Source: Tuctoria greenei (Eukaryota > Streptophyta > Magnoliopsida > Poales > Poaceae). Taken from it: a stretch of DNA of 64,000 bases. Positions 32,522-44,944 of the stretch are shown piece after piece. The position numbers were made by a program, and so were the translations under genes. The first letter of the stretch is position 1; each line of letters starts with the position of its first letter. A model generated the notes under the pieces. That model was given only the letters and a program-made list of their open reading frames with translations, did not search any database and was not told the origin of the DNA. The stretch lies in the NCBI GenBank assembly GCA_036927565.1, contig JAYESD010000002.1:227809605-227873604 (forward strand), in the 5' to 3' direction.

Positions 32522-35344
32522 TGTGATGCCCGATTCCGAAAAATGAACCAAGCTAACGCATATGTGTGCCCAGGATGTTCATCAGACATACACAAGTGCA
32601 TTCACAAAAGAGTATACGGAAAATTACCACAGAACAAGATTAATTAAACAAACCATATTATTCTCGAATACAAGCTCTAATGAATATTAATGACAAGTTC
32701 AACTAATGCAGCCGAAATACTCTAATTAAGCAAACTAAACAGCTAGGAAACAGAAGCGATATGGTATAGCGCAGCTCCCATCAACACCACAGTCAAGCTG
32801 ACGGTAGACACGGCCTAGAACTCCGCATTCTCACCATTAAACTCCCAATCCCGACCTGCAACTGTTGGGGGGGATTGCAAGAGTGAGTACATGTCGTACT
32901 CAACAAGTGTGGAAAGTATGACATGTGGTTGATTCAAATGACGACAATAATAATGGCTAAGTGCTGAAAAGTACATTAAAACATTTGAAAAGCAATATAT
33001 TATATGTATGTGAAGTAAACCCATCATAATCATAAGTAATATCATAATACCAGTCCATAATTCACCATCCTCAACAATAGTTCCAGATTTCACCATTTGC
33101 CAATAACCATATTCAATACCAGAAATTAATCCATAACCAACCATAACCATTACCAAACCATAACCATCCCAATACCGAGTTCCCTCTAATCGTGGAAGTT
33201 GTCCAGGTGCTCATAACCGGGAGCACAGCTATCATGATAGTTTTAGACACACTCTGCAGAGGTTGTACCGCTTTACCCACGTGTTTGTGATTTCATCACC
33301 TTTCGATGACTAGAACCTCTATTATGCTGTCTCGCACTTCCGTCAGTGTGTGGCCAAGAGATCACAAAATAGCCTTTACAAAGGGATTACTAGCCTATTT
33401 ATACCCCAATGAGGTTTCACTGGTGGCGATGTCTCCGGCAAGGCATATCTTCAACCAAGGGCCCCCTCTTGAGCCATTCAGATCCCAGGGTAGTCCCACC
33501 AATCATCAACAAACCCAATCCGACTACCCCTTCCCCGAGCATCCATAATGGTCCAAATAGCACTGGCAAAGCCCTAATTAATCAGCTACACCGCACCCAT
33601 ACTTGGCCTCGTGGTGGCACTGTAGTCCTGGCTTATTCTCGCATGAACCGATCCTTAGATCTAAAGCAAGCAAACCACCATACGTCCAACCCATCCACAT
33701 ACCAAGCTTGATTAGATCACCCATTACCATATCATATTTAACCAGTTCATGTTAACCATAATTTCATCCATGCATAATTAAATTGAGTGGTATAGTTGTT
33801 TCCCATCCCAGTTCATTAAGCGAAGCAAAAGGTAAAAAGCCCTTCCCGACTCTCTACCATATATTCCAGGTGACAAGGGTGGTCAAACAAAGCTAGTAAA
33901 CTTCCTATCATATGATTCCCATCAAATTGACACAAGCATGCAATTTTGCAAACAAAACATTTATTTTAAAACAGGATCAATATGCTTCAAGGACACTTGC
34001 CTTGCTCTTGTTGTTGATTAGGGTCAAAGCCTTCAAACTCTTGGTGCTGTAGATCCTCCGCGGCACTCTCTAGCGCAAATCCGTCTAATCCACACAATAA
34101 ACATATAAGACAAGAAACACAATCAAAGAGTGCACAAATATTACTCAATATGACATGACATGCATGATTAATGCAAATGCAAGGTAGAACTTGTTAACTG
34201 ATTGAATTTAATGATCACTAACTAGTTCTAATAGATTTTAACAAGTTTATACAGGTTTGCATGTGATTAGATCAAATTTTAGAATCAACTCAACCCAATT
34301 TAACCAGGAAGATCGGACTAGTCCGCTAGGGATCAGACAAGTCCGCACTTTGCGAGATCAGCAGATTAGAGTTTTCTAGATCGACGTAAATTTGGAGATT
34401 AGGGGTTGAATTCACATAAGGAAAAGAGAATAGAAGGTATACCAGGTGTTTAGAACTCCAATGAATCAAGAAACTTGGAGGTAACACTTGGATCTTGATG
34501 ATCTAGGGTTGGTAATGAACTTGGAGATGAATTGGTGACGAAGAACGAAAGCTTGGTGGAGATCTCGATCCTCCTTCATTTCCTCCTCTTTTTCTTGCTT
34601 GGGATCTTCTCCTCCCTCCTTGGTTGTGGCTCTCCAAGAACTAGGGTTTGGGTGGGGTGGAAAAGTGGCAAATAGATGTCAAGCCAAGGGATGGTGTTGT
34701 TTATATAGAGGTGGAGGCCAGGGTAAGATGGATTTCGAGTTTGAGAGGAGTAGAGGCCGTTTTAGAGTCCCTCATGGGCTCTAAAAGAGTTAGGCACGAC
34801 ATCCCTAGGTCCACTTAACGTGAAACCCAAGAAACAAGTCGTAAAACAAAAGATCAACTCGGAGTCGCGAAATATCAGACAAGTCCAGAAAGGATTGGAC
34901 TAGTCCGAAGTCGTCCAGAGAGAAAATCGGACAAGTTTGGCCAAAAATCGGACAAGTCCGACTTTAAACAGAGAGGAAATCGGACAAGTCCGCTGGAACA
35001 CCAGACTAGTCCAGAAATGTCCAAGGACTTAGCACTTTTTCAAGGATTCTTAGAATATCGGACTAGTCCGTACAAAATCGGACAAGTCCGAAGGTTTCCA
35101 TAGGCAAAATCGGACTAGTCTACAGCAAAAACGGACAAGTCCGTTTTTAGTCAGAGAGAAATTGGACTAGTCCTCAGTAAAGTCGGACTAGTCCACACTT
35201 TCCTGCATTTTAAGTGCAGTTTTGTTCCAAATCAATTTTAAATGCTCCAAATAAATTTTAAACTCGTTCCTCTGGTTGTGGGTTAATGTTAAACATGTAT
35301 ATGAGTGTACGTAGGGCATGATGCATGAAAATGAGGGTGTTACA
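32522..35344 (-). repeat. 5' LTR of Tekay 1
   Basis: It matches 24861-27691 along its length, from TGTGATGCCCG to GGGTGTTACA. A TATA box is at 34700-34707 (minus). The palindrome array is at 34875-35194, upstream of it in element orientation, with more decayed sites than in the partner. Confidence 0.95.
34875..35194. repeat. CGGACTAGTCCG palindrome array, Tekay 1 5' LTR
   Basis: The same arrangement as in the 3' LTR of the element. Several sites carry single changes such as ATCAGACAAGTCC and ATTGGACTAGTCC. Spacers contain CCAGAGAGAAAATC and AACAGAGAGGAAATC. Confidence 0.88.
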
Positions 35345-37062
35345 ATCCTCAACCCTGTGTGGTTCCAAAAAGGACACAAACGAGTAATGCTCACAAAATT
35401 TAGCTATGTGAGATCTAGTAGTTACTCCCTTTTGGATGTCACCGATGATGTTGTCGATTGGGTGATCTCTTCGGATGCAATGGTGTACTCTTGGGTGTGG
35501 TACTTGCTGTCTTGAATCTTCATGATCATCTTCTTCTCCCCTAAGTGGTTGCCCTCATTGACTTGTTGATCATCTTCACTTTCTTGAGGTTGATCTTGTA
35601 TGGAGGCTCCCCCTTGATCATTGGTCTCCTCTTTGGTTTGTTTTCCTCATGCATATGTAGAGGTGGCTCTTGTGGTCGAACTTTGCCTAACGCCATTCTT
35701 CTCAATGCTTGACATGGGGCTTCTTCTTTATCTAGCACACATGGATCAACTTGCTCCTTTTGGGAGCCATTAGTTTCATTGAACACTACGTCACGTGCTA
35801 CTTCAACAAGTCCGGAGGTCTTGTTGTAGACACGATAGGCATAGTGTTCAAATCATAACCAAGCAAGAAACCTTCATCGGACTTCGAAGCAAACTTTGAA
35901 GTCCTAGGCTTCTAGTTAAAAATATAATATTTGGAACTGAAAACTCGAAAATATGAAATGTTGGGCTTGTCACCGGTGAGTAGATCATAGGATGTCTTCT
36001 TGAGTAGTCGATGAAGGTAAAGTCGGTTTATGGTGTGGCAAGCAGTGTTGACCGCTTCTGCCCAAAATCGATCCGAGGTCTTGTACTCATCCAGCATTGT
36101 TCTTGCCATCTCTATGAGGGTTTGGTTCTTCCTTTCGGCAACTCCGTTTTGTTGAGGGGACTACGGAGCTGAAAACTCGTGCTTTATGCCTTCTTCATCT
36201 AGGTACTCCTCCACTTGTGTGTTCTTGACTCTGTGCCGTTATTGCTTCGAATGTTCTTGATTGTCAATGAGAATTCATTTTGAGCTTGCTTGGAGAACTT
36301 CTTGAGTGTTCCTTGTGTTTCTGACTTATCATGCAAAAAGAAAACCCAACTGAAGCGAGAAAAATCAACCACTACTAAACCGTATTTGTTACCGCCAATG
36401 CTTATGTAAGCAATTGGACCAAATAATTCCATGTGAAGTAGCTCGAGCGGTCTTGTTGTAGTCATGACGTTCTTCGCGAGATGAGGTGCTCCAACTTGCT
36501 TTCCGGCTTGGCACACGCTACAAGGCTTGTCTTTCTCAAAAACAACATCCTTCCAACCTCGGATGTGATCGCCCTTGAGGAGTTTCTGAAGATTCCTCAT
36601 ACCAACATGCGCTAGCCGTCTATGCCACAGCCAACCCATGTTGGTCTTTGCAATCAAGCATGTGTCAAGTTCGGCTTTATCCTTGTTGAAGTCAACAAGA
36701 TAAAGCTTTCCCTTCAAAATACCCTTGAATGCAATGGAACCATCACTCCTCCTAGAGACGGTCACACCCTCATTAGTGAACAAGCAATTATAACCTTTGT
36801 CACATAATTGAGATATGGACAACAGGTTATAATCTAAGGAATCAACATGTAATACATGAGAAAGGGTGTGTTGTCGTGATACGGCAATTTTACCGGTACC
36901 GAGCACCTTTCCTTGACTATTGTATCCAAAATAGATGCCCTCACTTGGATCCTCATTTGCTTCATATTCAACAAACATCCTTCTTTCTCCAGTCATATGG
37001 TTGGTGCAGCCACTGTCTAGCACCCATTTAGATCCACCACAGGAATAGGCCTGCAAAAACAA
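35345..37062 (-). pseudogene. Sirevirus 1 protease and integrase
   Basis: The piece at 37062-36199 begins with the protease motif WVLDSGCTNHMTG. It continues through GAG-pre-integrase (YNLLSISQLCDKGYNC) and the zinc-binding LWHRRLAHVGMRNL...CSVCQAGKQ into the integrase core. The usual catalytic Asp in HMDLFGP is Glu (HMELFGP), and the second Asp in IRSDNG is Asn (IRSNNG), so the enzyme is probably dead. Further pieces follow at 36109-35912 (RTMLDEYKTSDRFWAEAV) and 35786-35541. The gene is cut at 35345 by Tekay 1. Confidence 0.9.
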
Positions 37063-37381
37063 ATTATGCCTTGGTTTTAGGTACCCAAGCTTGGTTGGGT
37101 CCTTTTAGGTTAGTCACAAGGGATTTGGGCACCCACACATGAGATTTGGTGTTCTCATGGCGTGGCCCAACATAATGAGCATAAACCTTTCCATAATTAC
37201 TTCTCATTAGGACATAAGATGCATCAAAAGTTCTGAATAGCAATTTTTGTTGTTTATACGCAGGACTAGTCTGGGAGACCGAACTTGTTCGGAGTACCGG
37301 ACTTGTCCGGATCCCGACCGGACTTGTCCGGTGATCATTCGTGTTGTATTCATTAATTTTTGATTTTCTAGTTTGAAAGAG

Positions 37382-39485
37382 TCATCCCTTTCCAAAGACA
37401 TTGCTATCCCTGTTATTCTTGTGGCTTCTAGCTTGTTGCTTTTCACCATAAGAGTAACCAATGCCATATTTGACATTTGGAGGTCTTATGACCAAGTATG
37501 CACTACGTGCATATTTGATCTTCTCCTTGTCAAATATGCCATTTTGTGCAGGATGCTTATCCCTGGTAGAGGGTGACTTTTCTTTCAAACTGTTGTCAAC
37601 TTTACCACATGTACAAGTAGAAGCAACTTCAGTTTTAATGTGTTGAGAAGGTGAGCTTGTAGAGGATGAAGGGTCACCTTGCTTGAGTGACTCAACTTGC
37701 ACCTCAAGGATCTTGTTAACCTTGATTAGGTTAGCAAGTTCTTCCTTGATTGTAGCATTTGAGTCGCTTAACTCCAAGCAAGTTTCCTTGCTTGAAGCTA
37801 ATTCAAGCTCTAGTGACTTGCTCTGCTCCTTTTCAAGCTCTAGAAGCTTGTCAAGTTAAACATACTCCTCCTTTTGGGAGACAATCATGTCTTCTTGACG
37901 ATGTATTAACCTCTCCTTCTCAACAAGTTGATAAAGCAAAAATTTCATTTTAGTGGCTGTTTTCTTATCTATCCCAATGAGCATATCTTTATTATCACTA
38001 TTAATATCACTATCACTGGAATAGGAATGCATGGAGGAGGGTTTTGTTGTTACCTTTCGTCTACCTTCCTTTGCCATGAGGCAAGTGTCGTTACCCTTCC
38101 ATGCGCCGAGTGTAGGGAAGAGAGTAGACTTCTTGGATGTCTTCTTGATGGCTATGCTAGCCATCTCTTCATCTGATGATGATGAGGACTCATCATTTGA
38201 GTCCCACTCTTTCCCTATGTGTGCTTGTTCGGGTTGTTTCTTCTTCTTGAAGAATTTCTTGGGTTGAGGCTTGGCTTCTTTGGTCTTCTTCTTGTTATCT
38301 TCATATGGGCAGTCAACTATAAAGTGACTATACTCACCACAATTATAGCATGCCCGCCTCAACTTTGACTTTGATCTTTCCTTGTATTTTCCTTCACTTG
38401 ATTTGGCGCCTTGTCTCTTCTTCATCATCTTCTTGAATTTCTTCATAAATAATATCATGTCATCTTCATCCATGTCACTGCTCTCATCGTCAGCGTCTTC
38501 TTCTAATTGAGCTTATCATGATTCTTTAGATAAGGGCTTGAGGGTGGACTTCAAGGCAACCCCTTTTCTCTTTGCCAAGGTGAGGTTGGTGATTTCCTTG
38601 ACATGCTTTGCTTGCTTTTCCATCATCTCGAAGTTGATGATTTTTCCAAGTAGCTCATCCGGATCCATTCTCTTGTATTCGGGGATTTCTCTAATCATTG
38701 AGCATAAGGTGATGTTGCGAGGCATGAAATCTCTAAGGACGAGCTTCACCACCTCGTGGTCGTTCCACTTCTTGCTTCCGTACGATCAAACCTTGTTGAT
38801 GAGCGTCTTAAGTCGGTTGTACATATCTTGAGGCGACTCATCTTCTTTGATTGCGAATCTTCCCTAATTCGCCCTCGATCATTTTGATCTTTGCTTCACA
38901 CACATGATGATCACCTTCATGTGCAGTTTGCAATGTGTCCCAGATCTCATTTGCAATCTCGAGTCCATCCACCTTGGTGAACTCGTCCCGACTGAGCGAA
39001 GAGGTAATGACTGTTGCGGCTTGAGCGTTTCGATGAATTGCCTGCTCTTGGCTTGGTGTGAGCTCTTCGTCGTCGTCCGGGATATCTATCCCTGTGCACA
39101 CAATATGCCACAAACTTGGAATATGAGAAATTAGATGCATTTTCATATTTTTCCTCCACATTGAGTAATCACTTCCATCGAAGTGTGGGGCTTTTCCTAG
39201 AGGGATAGACAAATAATGATTATTGCTAGAATTAAGATGATCGTAGTTAAAAGGATATCGGGAGTAGTTGGTGTGACTACTCCCCTTCCTCTTCTTATCG
39301 TCTTCAACTTTCACTTTCCCTTTGGAAAGAGTCTTCTTTCTTAGGAGCGCCTTTAGTTCCAGCGTCTCCTCATCATCATCCTCGAAGTCTTGAATGGCTT
39401 CGAGGAGCTTTTCCAATTTCTGATTCTTGTCTTCATCATCCTTTTCTTTGTTGTTGCTCTTGTGTACGTCTTTCATGTCCGACAT
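37382..39485 (-). pseudogene. Sirevirus 1 gag
   Basis: The start at 39485 (MSDMKDVHKSNNKEKDDEDK) is followed by an acidic, coiled-coil-like N-terminus. The Copia gag core has HFDGSDYSMWRKNMKMHLIS and NEIWDTLQTAHEGDHHV. A frame change occurs near 38840. The second part holds the CCHC knuckle CYNCGEYSHFIVDC, then long Lys/Glu/Ser-rich coiled-coil sequence to about 37382. Stops lie near 38515 and 37855. Large gag proteins with C-terminal coiled coils are usual in Sireviruses. Confidence 0.88.
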
Positions 39486-39519
39486 GATCTCTTTGAGCGA
39501 TTAGTCTCCTTCTTGAAGA

Positions 39520-39537
39520 ACCTGCTCTGATACCAAT
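39520..39537 (-). other. primer-binding site of Sirevirus 1
   Basis: Inside the 5' LTR the minus strand reads ATTGGTATCAGAGCAGG. TGGTATCAGAGC is complementary to the 3' end of initiator tRNA-Met, the standard Copia primer. Confidence 0.92.
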
Positions 39538-40306
39538 TGAATGTGGCCTAGAGGGGGGGGGTGATAGGCCTTTTTGATTTTTGTCAGAACTTGCAACACT
39601 TAACAACCAAATCAAAACATGAGATATCGGACTAGTACGGTCAAGTGCGGACTAGTCCGGTGTGTACCGACTAGGTTAATCAAGTTTGATCGATAAATTT
39701 GATTCTACGATGTATGCAGCGGAAATATACAGTTAATTGAAGTGTTACACGATTATGAACTAGGGTATACCACAAGTCAATTTTATGTTTAAGTTTAAAC
39801 GTAAAGTAGGCAAGATTGATTGAAACCCTAGTTTGATATGATGTATAAGAATGATGAACACAAAGTAAGAACACAAGCAATTTATCCCGTGGTTTGGTTC
39901 CCATAGAGGCAACCTACATCCACGTTGAGGAGTCCACAAAAGGACTGGGTCTTCTCCAATCCTACCCTCGTCGGATCGCCATGAAGGCCAATCCTCTTCT
40001 CTTATCACAAAGGTTAAATAACAAAATTCAAGGGGCCTTATCACACGTTGAGGGCTCCCCTAGATTACAATGAAAACTCCACCAAGAACACACTCAAAAT
40101 ATTACAATGAAAATCAGAGGAGTGTGTTAGGGAATCAAACCAAGAGCTCAAGAGTGATGAATCATGTCTCTCCAATGTTCCAAGGTGTATCCTCAAGGAA
40201 TTGATCTTTTTGGCTTTTGATTTTGTGGACAGATGTGTTTTTGAGACTCTTGGGGGGTGTGACGGCGCAAGGGTTCGAGGGAGATTAAAGTTGGGTCGTG
40301 CACATC

Positions 40307-40314
40307 TATATATA
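40307..40314 (-). promoter_or_regulatory. TATA box of Sirevirus 1 5' LTR
   Basis: TATATATA within CCCCATATATATAGATGTGC on the minus strand. The palindrome array begins about 40 bp upstream of it. In the 3' LTR the same place reads CATAAATAG. Confidence 0.6.
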
Positions 40315-40352
40315 TGGGGTTTCTAAAAGTGAACGTTAGGGTTTAGAAAGAT

Positions 40353-40832
40353 CGGACTAGTCCGTGGTGGACACCGGACTAGTCCAGTGTGCTGTGTGTA
40401 GCAAACTCTAAGTGTCCCGAAATATCGGACTAGTCCGGCTAGGATCGGACTTGTCCGATTTCCCTTCTGGAAATCTTCGGACTAGTCCTATAATCATCGG
40501 ACTTGACCGAATCAGTGAAACCCTAAGTGAATTGGGTGACAAGTCCGCACTTGGAGGACTTGTCCGATTTAGATCAGAGAGTTTTCAGACTAGTCTATGC
40601 CAAAATCGGACTTGTCCGATTTAGATCAGAATGATATCGGATTAGTCCGTTGCGTGATCAGACTTGTCCGATTTTGTGCAGCTTGTGATGTGTTTTGAGG
40701 ACTAGTCCGCACTGGGGAGGACTAGTCTGATTCTAAGCAGAGAGATATCGGACTAGTCCGTGGTGATATCGGACTTGTCCGATTTTGTGCAGAGAGATAT
40801 CAGACTAGTCCGGTGTCAGTCGGACTAGTCCG
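40353..40832. repeat. CGGACTAGTCCG palindrome array, Sirevirus 1 5' LTR
   Basis: About 20 sites of the ACTAGT, ACTTGT and ACAAGT core types, each flanked by CGG and CCG or one-base variants. Spacing and order match the other LTR. Confidence 0.9.
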
Positions 40833-41093
40833 GTCCTGTATAAATTTGTGCAATGTGTGTCTTTATTTGATTTTGAGCTCTTGGGGTGTGTTTCCTTAAC
40901 ACACTCCACACACAATGATCTACTACACTTGTTCCTTGAGTTCTTCTCCACATTTCTCCTCATTCTCCCTTCTTTTTGGCACTTTGCTTATTTTCAAATT
41001 AAAACATGTGCTCATCTCAACAAAGTGGTTAGGGTCTCATTTGCTTGTCATAAATCATCCAAAACCCACAAGGGATTCCTAGATGCACTTTCA

Positions 41094-41871
41094 GAGTGAA
41101 AGGGAGGATTGATGCAGAGGCTTGTGTCATATAGAACATCGAGCTTGTCAACCGGTACGATCTCGTCATAATGTATCTTTTCCTCATTCCAGAGAGTATG
41201 CTAGAGGCCCAAAATCAGAGATAAATCCTCATATGAAACAAAGTACCTCTATTCGTGAGTCATCCATGTGATATTCTTGTCGGCATTGTAGAACACGATG
41301 GCATAGAATTGGAGGATTACTTGCACATTCCATGGGTATTGCATGCCCATGAAATTTATGAAGTTGTGATACTCACAACCATCAATGATTTCCTTGAAAA
41401 GTGAACTTGACTTCTTCTTCAGAGCGCTCCAGTCAATCGTTGCATGTCTTAGACTGGATTCTTCATATTCATTAACACGGACCTCTAGTAGTACATGTGA
41501 AAGTATCTCCAAAACCTGGGATCTCTGGTAACCTTGTCTGAGGCATAGCAAGGTTGGTCACGCTCTTCAATGGCCTCTTGGCTATTTCTTCAATAATCGA
41601 CCATTTGATTGGGCCTCCTTGAGTTACCAAAAGGAGCTAAGACCATCTCCTCATTTTGTGTCACTCCCCTTGAGCCACTGCCCTGTCCTTGTTGAGGTTC
41701 CCTCAAAACTAGTGCCCCACTACGAGTGCCTCTATTGGATGATTGAGGGGTTTGAGCGGGCTCGCCACAATCGTGGTGCCTCTTGGTCCTCCTCTCGGAT
41801 TGTGAGTCACCAATCATGGTCTTGAGATATACGGGAGAAAATGAGGGTTGAGTCCAAGGAGGTTGAAACAA
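41094..41871 (-). pseudogene. envelope-like ORF of Sirevirus 2, N-terminal part
   Basis: The upstream piece (41871-41590) is rich in Ser, Arg and Gln, like the N-terminus of the Sirevirus 1 third ORF. The piece at 41551-41249 has KEIIDGCEYHNFINFMGMQY and NADKNITWMTHE, matching the SVTWMTHG region there. The ORF continues on the far side of Sirevirus 1 at 18913. Frameshifts and stops are present. Confidence 0.7.
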
Positions 41872-42890
41872 GTGGTTGAAGATTTCACAAAAATGGAGTT
41901 AGAAACTGTACAAGATCGTATATGTCCGAAGTTCCCATCGGAAATGTCTGAAGCTAGTCGGATATTTTCGAAGGAGAACTTCAGACTTGCCCAATGTGGT
42001 TTGGACTTGTTGGAGCCACATGTCGGACATGTCTGATATGTAATAGTTCTAACCCTAGTCTTGACAGAAATCATCAAAACCAAAATGTATGACGTGAAAC
42101 TCTAGGACAAGACGTGTACTAGTCTCTAGAAGAGATTATATGACTTGTACACAAGAACTTTTCGCTAGATCTAGGAATATGGTGATATATCAAAAGTACC
42201 TTGAGTAGTGAGGAAACTTGAAGGAATTAGATCAAATTGGAAAGAATCAAGAAAGGGCTTGATAATCCGACTTGGGAAGTGATTTCCCCCAATGAATCCT
42301 CAAAGAATCGAACAAGGAGTCAAACGAATTGCCAATGATTTGAGAGTTGTGATTTGGATTGAAATGAAATGAAGAAAGGGAAGTGTAAAGGGAACTGTCA
42401 GACTTGAAGAGGGGTTCGGACAAACACCTCGTCGGACACATCCGAGCAAGGGTTAGACATATTCGACAAAGCAGTAACCAATGCAAACTACCCACATTAG
42501 ACATGTTCGAGACCTAGGGCAGGACAAGTCCACTCCCCCTTAACAGATATCAATGTGAATCTTAAAGAGATAAATATATAGGGATAGGAGATATTGTGGA
42601 TAGGTTTTTGCAAATACTCTTAATAGATATGATGAGTAAAGCAAGCAAACATCCAAACAATGACCATAATCCATTAATATACCAAAAGGTAAAATAATTT
42701 GAAAGAAAATTTACGGGGGTGAGCTTTCGCAAGCATGCAAGTTTTTGAAGATCCTAAACTAGAAGCAATCAGATGTGCAACGTATCAAGCCACATTTTGA
42801 GAATCTAGGACATTTAGCTCATTTCTATGTTCTTAAAAGCGTTTTTCATCTACTGGCTTGGTGAAAATGTCGACTAGTTGTTTTCCGATT
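41872..42890. other. Sirevirus 2 pol-envelope interval
   Basis: Non-coding-looking sequence with diverged palindrome remnants such as ATGTCGGACATGTCTGA near 42018 and AGACATGTTCGAG near 42499. It corresponds in position to 22498-23490 of Sirevirus 1. Confidence 0.55.
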
Positions 42891-44844
42891 CTAACATGTG
42901 AAATAACTATGTCCCCCCTTCATCGAATGGTCTCTCAAGAAGTGGTGTCTGATGTCTATGTGTTTGTTCCTATAATGTTGAACGGGGTTGTGGTCGATCT
43001 TAATAGCACTCTCATTATCACATAGGAGTGGAATATGGTTCCTATTGAGACCATAGTCCCTTAGAATTTGTCTTATCCAAATAAGTTGTGCATAACAACT
43101 TCCGGTTGCGACATACTCTGCCTCCGTTGTGGATATGGCAATGGAGTTTTGTTTATTGGATGACCGTGACACAAGGGACCTACCTAAGGATTGGCAAGTC
43201 CTTGAGGTGCTTTTTCTATCTACCTTACACCCAGCGTAATCCGCATCAGAATATCCAATGAGGTTAAACGTTGACCCTATTGGATTCCATAGCCCAAGGT
43301 TTGATGTATGAACTAAATATCGCAAGATTCTCTTAATGGCGATCAAATGACACTCCTTAGGTGCAGCTTGAAATCTTGCATATATACACACACTAATTCA
43401 GGCCTATATGCACAAAGATAATGCAACGAGCCAATCATGGAGTGATATACCTTTTGATCCACGCTTGGTCCATCTTCCTTGAGGTCCAGGTGTCCATTTG
43501 TCATCATGGGCGTCTTGATGGGTTTAGCCTTGTCCATGTCAAACTTATTAAGTAGTCTTGTGTGTACTTCGTTTAACTTGTGAATGTGTCTTCCTTGAGT
43601 TGCTTGACTTGAAAAACTAGGAAGAATGTGAACTCCCACATCATGAACATCTCAAATATTTCAGTCATTATCTTGCTAAACTCATCATAAAAGGACATGT
43701 TAGTAGAACCAAATATAATGTCATCGACATATATTTGGCACACAAAGAGATCATCATCAACATTCTCAGTAAAGAGAGTATAATCCACCTTTCCTATCTC
43801 AAAAACAATTTTAATAAGAAAATATCTAAGGCACTGATACCTAGCTCTAGGAGCTTGCTTGAGGTCATAGAGAGTCTCATGCAATTTAAATACATGGTTA
43901 GGATACTCTTGATATTTGAACCCTGGTGCTTACTCCATGTACACATCATCTTTGATTGGACCATTTAGGAAGGCACTCTTCACATCCATTTGATAAATCT
44001 TGAAATCATGGTGAGTAACATAGGCTAATAAAATGGTGACTCAATCATAGCTACAAGAGCAAATGTCTCATTGAAATCCAAACCTTCATCTTGTGCATAT
44101 CCCTTTGCAACAAGTCGTGTCTTATTCCTTGTCACCACCCCATGCTTGTCTTGCTTGTTGTGGAACACCCACTTGGTGCCTACCACATTGGCATTGGTCT
44201 CTTCACGAGGTCCCACACTTGGATCCTCTTGAAGTTGTTGAAATCTTCTTGCATGGCTATAACCCAATCCGGATCTCGTATTGCTTCTTCTACCTTGAAA
44301 GGTTCCAAAAAAAGACACAAAAGAGTAATGTGCACAAAAGTTCACCATATGAGAGCGAGTTGTTACATTCTTGGAGATGTCTTCAAGTATGTTGTCAACA
44401 CGGTCAACACGGTGATCCCATTGAACACTTTGATGAACTCTTAGGTGAGGCACTTGAGTTCTTGAGTCAACTTCTTCGTCTCCTCCCTTGATCATGGCCA
44501 ACACCTTGATTTTCATTGTCTTGAACTTGGTGGTCTTGATCTTGGGAGTTTTGTGTTTGATCTTGTGTGAGAGGTGTCGATTGTGATGGAGTTGGATCAC
44601 TACCTTGATTTTCTTGAGGTCGAATGTCGCCAAGTGCCATCCTCCTTAGTGATACGCATGGTGCCTCTTCCTCATATAGCACCCATTGATCAACTTGCTC
44701 CGCTTGGGAGCCATTAGTTTCATCATACACCACGTCACGTGCGATTTCAACGCAACCGAAGGTCTTGTTAAAGACACGATAAGCGTAGGTGTTTGAGTCG
44801 TAGGCAAGTAAGAAACCTTCATTAGATTTCAAAACAAACTTCAA
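42891..44844 (-). pseudogene. Sirevirus 2 reverse transcriptase / RNase H
   Basis: Pieces read KFVLKSNEGFLLAYDSNTYA (44844 onward), GTKWVFHNKQDKHGVVTRNK and VAKGYAQDEGLDFNETFALV. Then come LKQAPRARY and the catalytic CQIYVDDIIFGS near 43740. RNase H motifs GYSDADYAGCKVDRKSTS, STTEAEYVATGS and LLCDNESAIKI lie at 43391-42891. At least five frame changes separate the pieces. Here the GLDF...ET block deleted in Sirevirus 1 is retained. Confidence 0.85.
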
Positions 44845-44944
44845 AGTCTAGGCTTCCTGTTGGGAATGTAACACTTGCTATCAAAAACTTGAGTGTGTGA
44901 GATATTAGGTTTGTTACCAATTAGGAGCTCATATGGAGTTTTCT

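Larger units (their letters stand above)
24861..35344 (-). mobile_element. Tekay 1 (Ty3/Gypsy chromovirus), full-length, nested in Sirevirus 1
   Basis: LTRs of about 2.83 kb (24861-27691 and 32522-35344) flank gag-pol on the minus strand. A perfect target duplication ATCCT (24856-24860 and 35345-35349) shows a clean insertion into the Sirevirus pol gene. The chromodomain-like C-terminus and long LTRs fit the Tekay/Del lineage. The pol frame is nearly continuous but has single-base nonsense changes and a gag frameshift. By eye the LTRs differ at a few percent or more of sites. Confidence 0.95.
18914..41093 (-). mobile_element. Sirevirus 1 (Ty1/Copia), near-complete, interrupted by Tekay 1
   Basis: Two LTRs of about 1.56 kb (18914-20472 and 39538-41093) enclose the internal region on the minus strand, and a perfect 5-bp target duplication GAGTG (18909-18913 and 41094-41098) flanks them. 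Internal order is primer site, gag, protease/integrase, RT/RNase H, envelope-like ORF and polypurine tract. Tekay 1 (24861-35344) sits between integrase and RT. Without it the element is about 11.7 kb, usual for Sireviruses. Coding regions carry stops, shifts and an RT deletion. Confidence 0.95.
39538..41093 (-). repeat. 5' LTR of Sirevirus 1
   Basis: The plus strand runs from TGAATGTGGCCTAGAGG to GATGCACTTTCA, matching 18914-20472. The palindrome array at 40353-40832 lies directly upstream of the TATA box in element orientation. This LTR would be the functional promoter. Confidence 0.95.
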
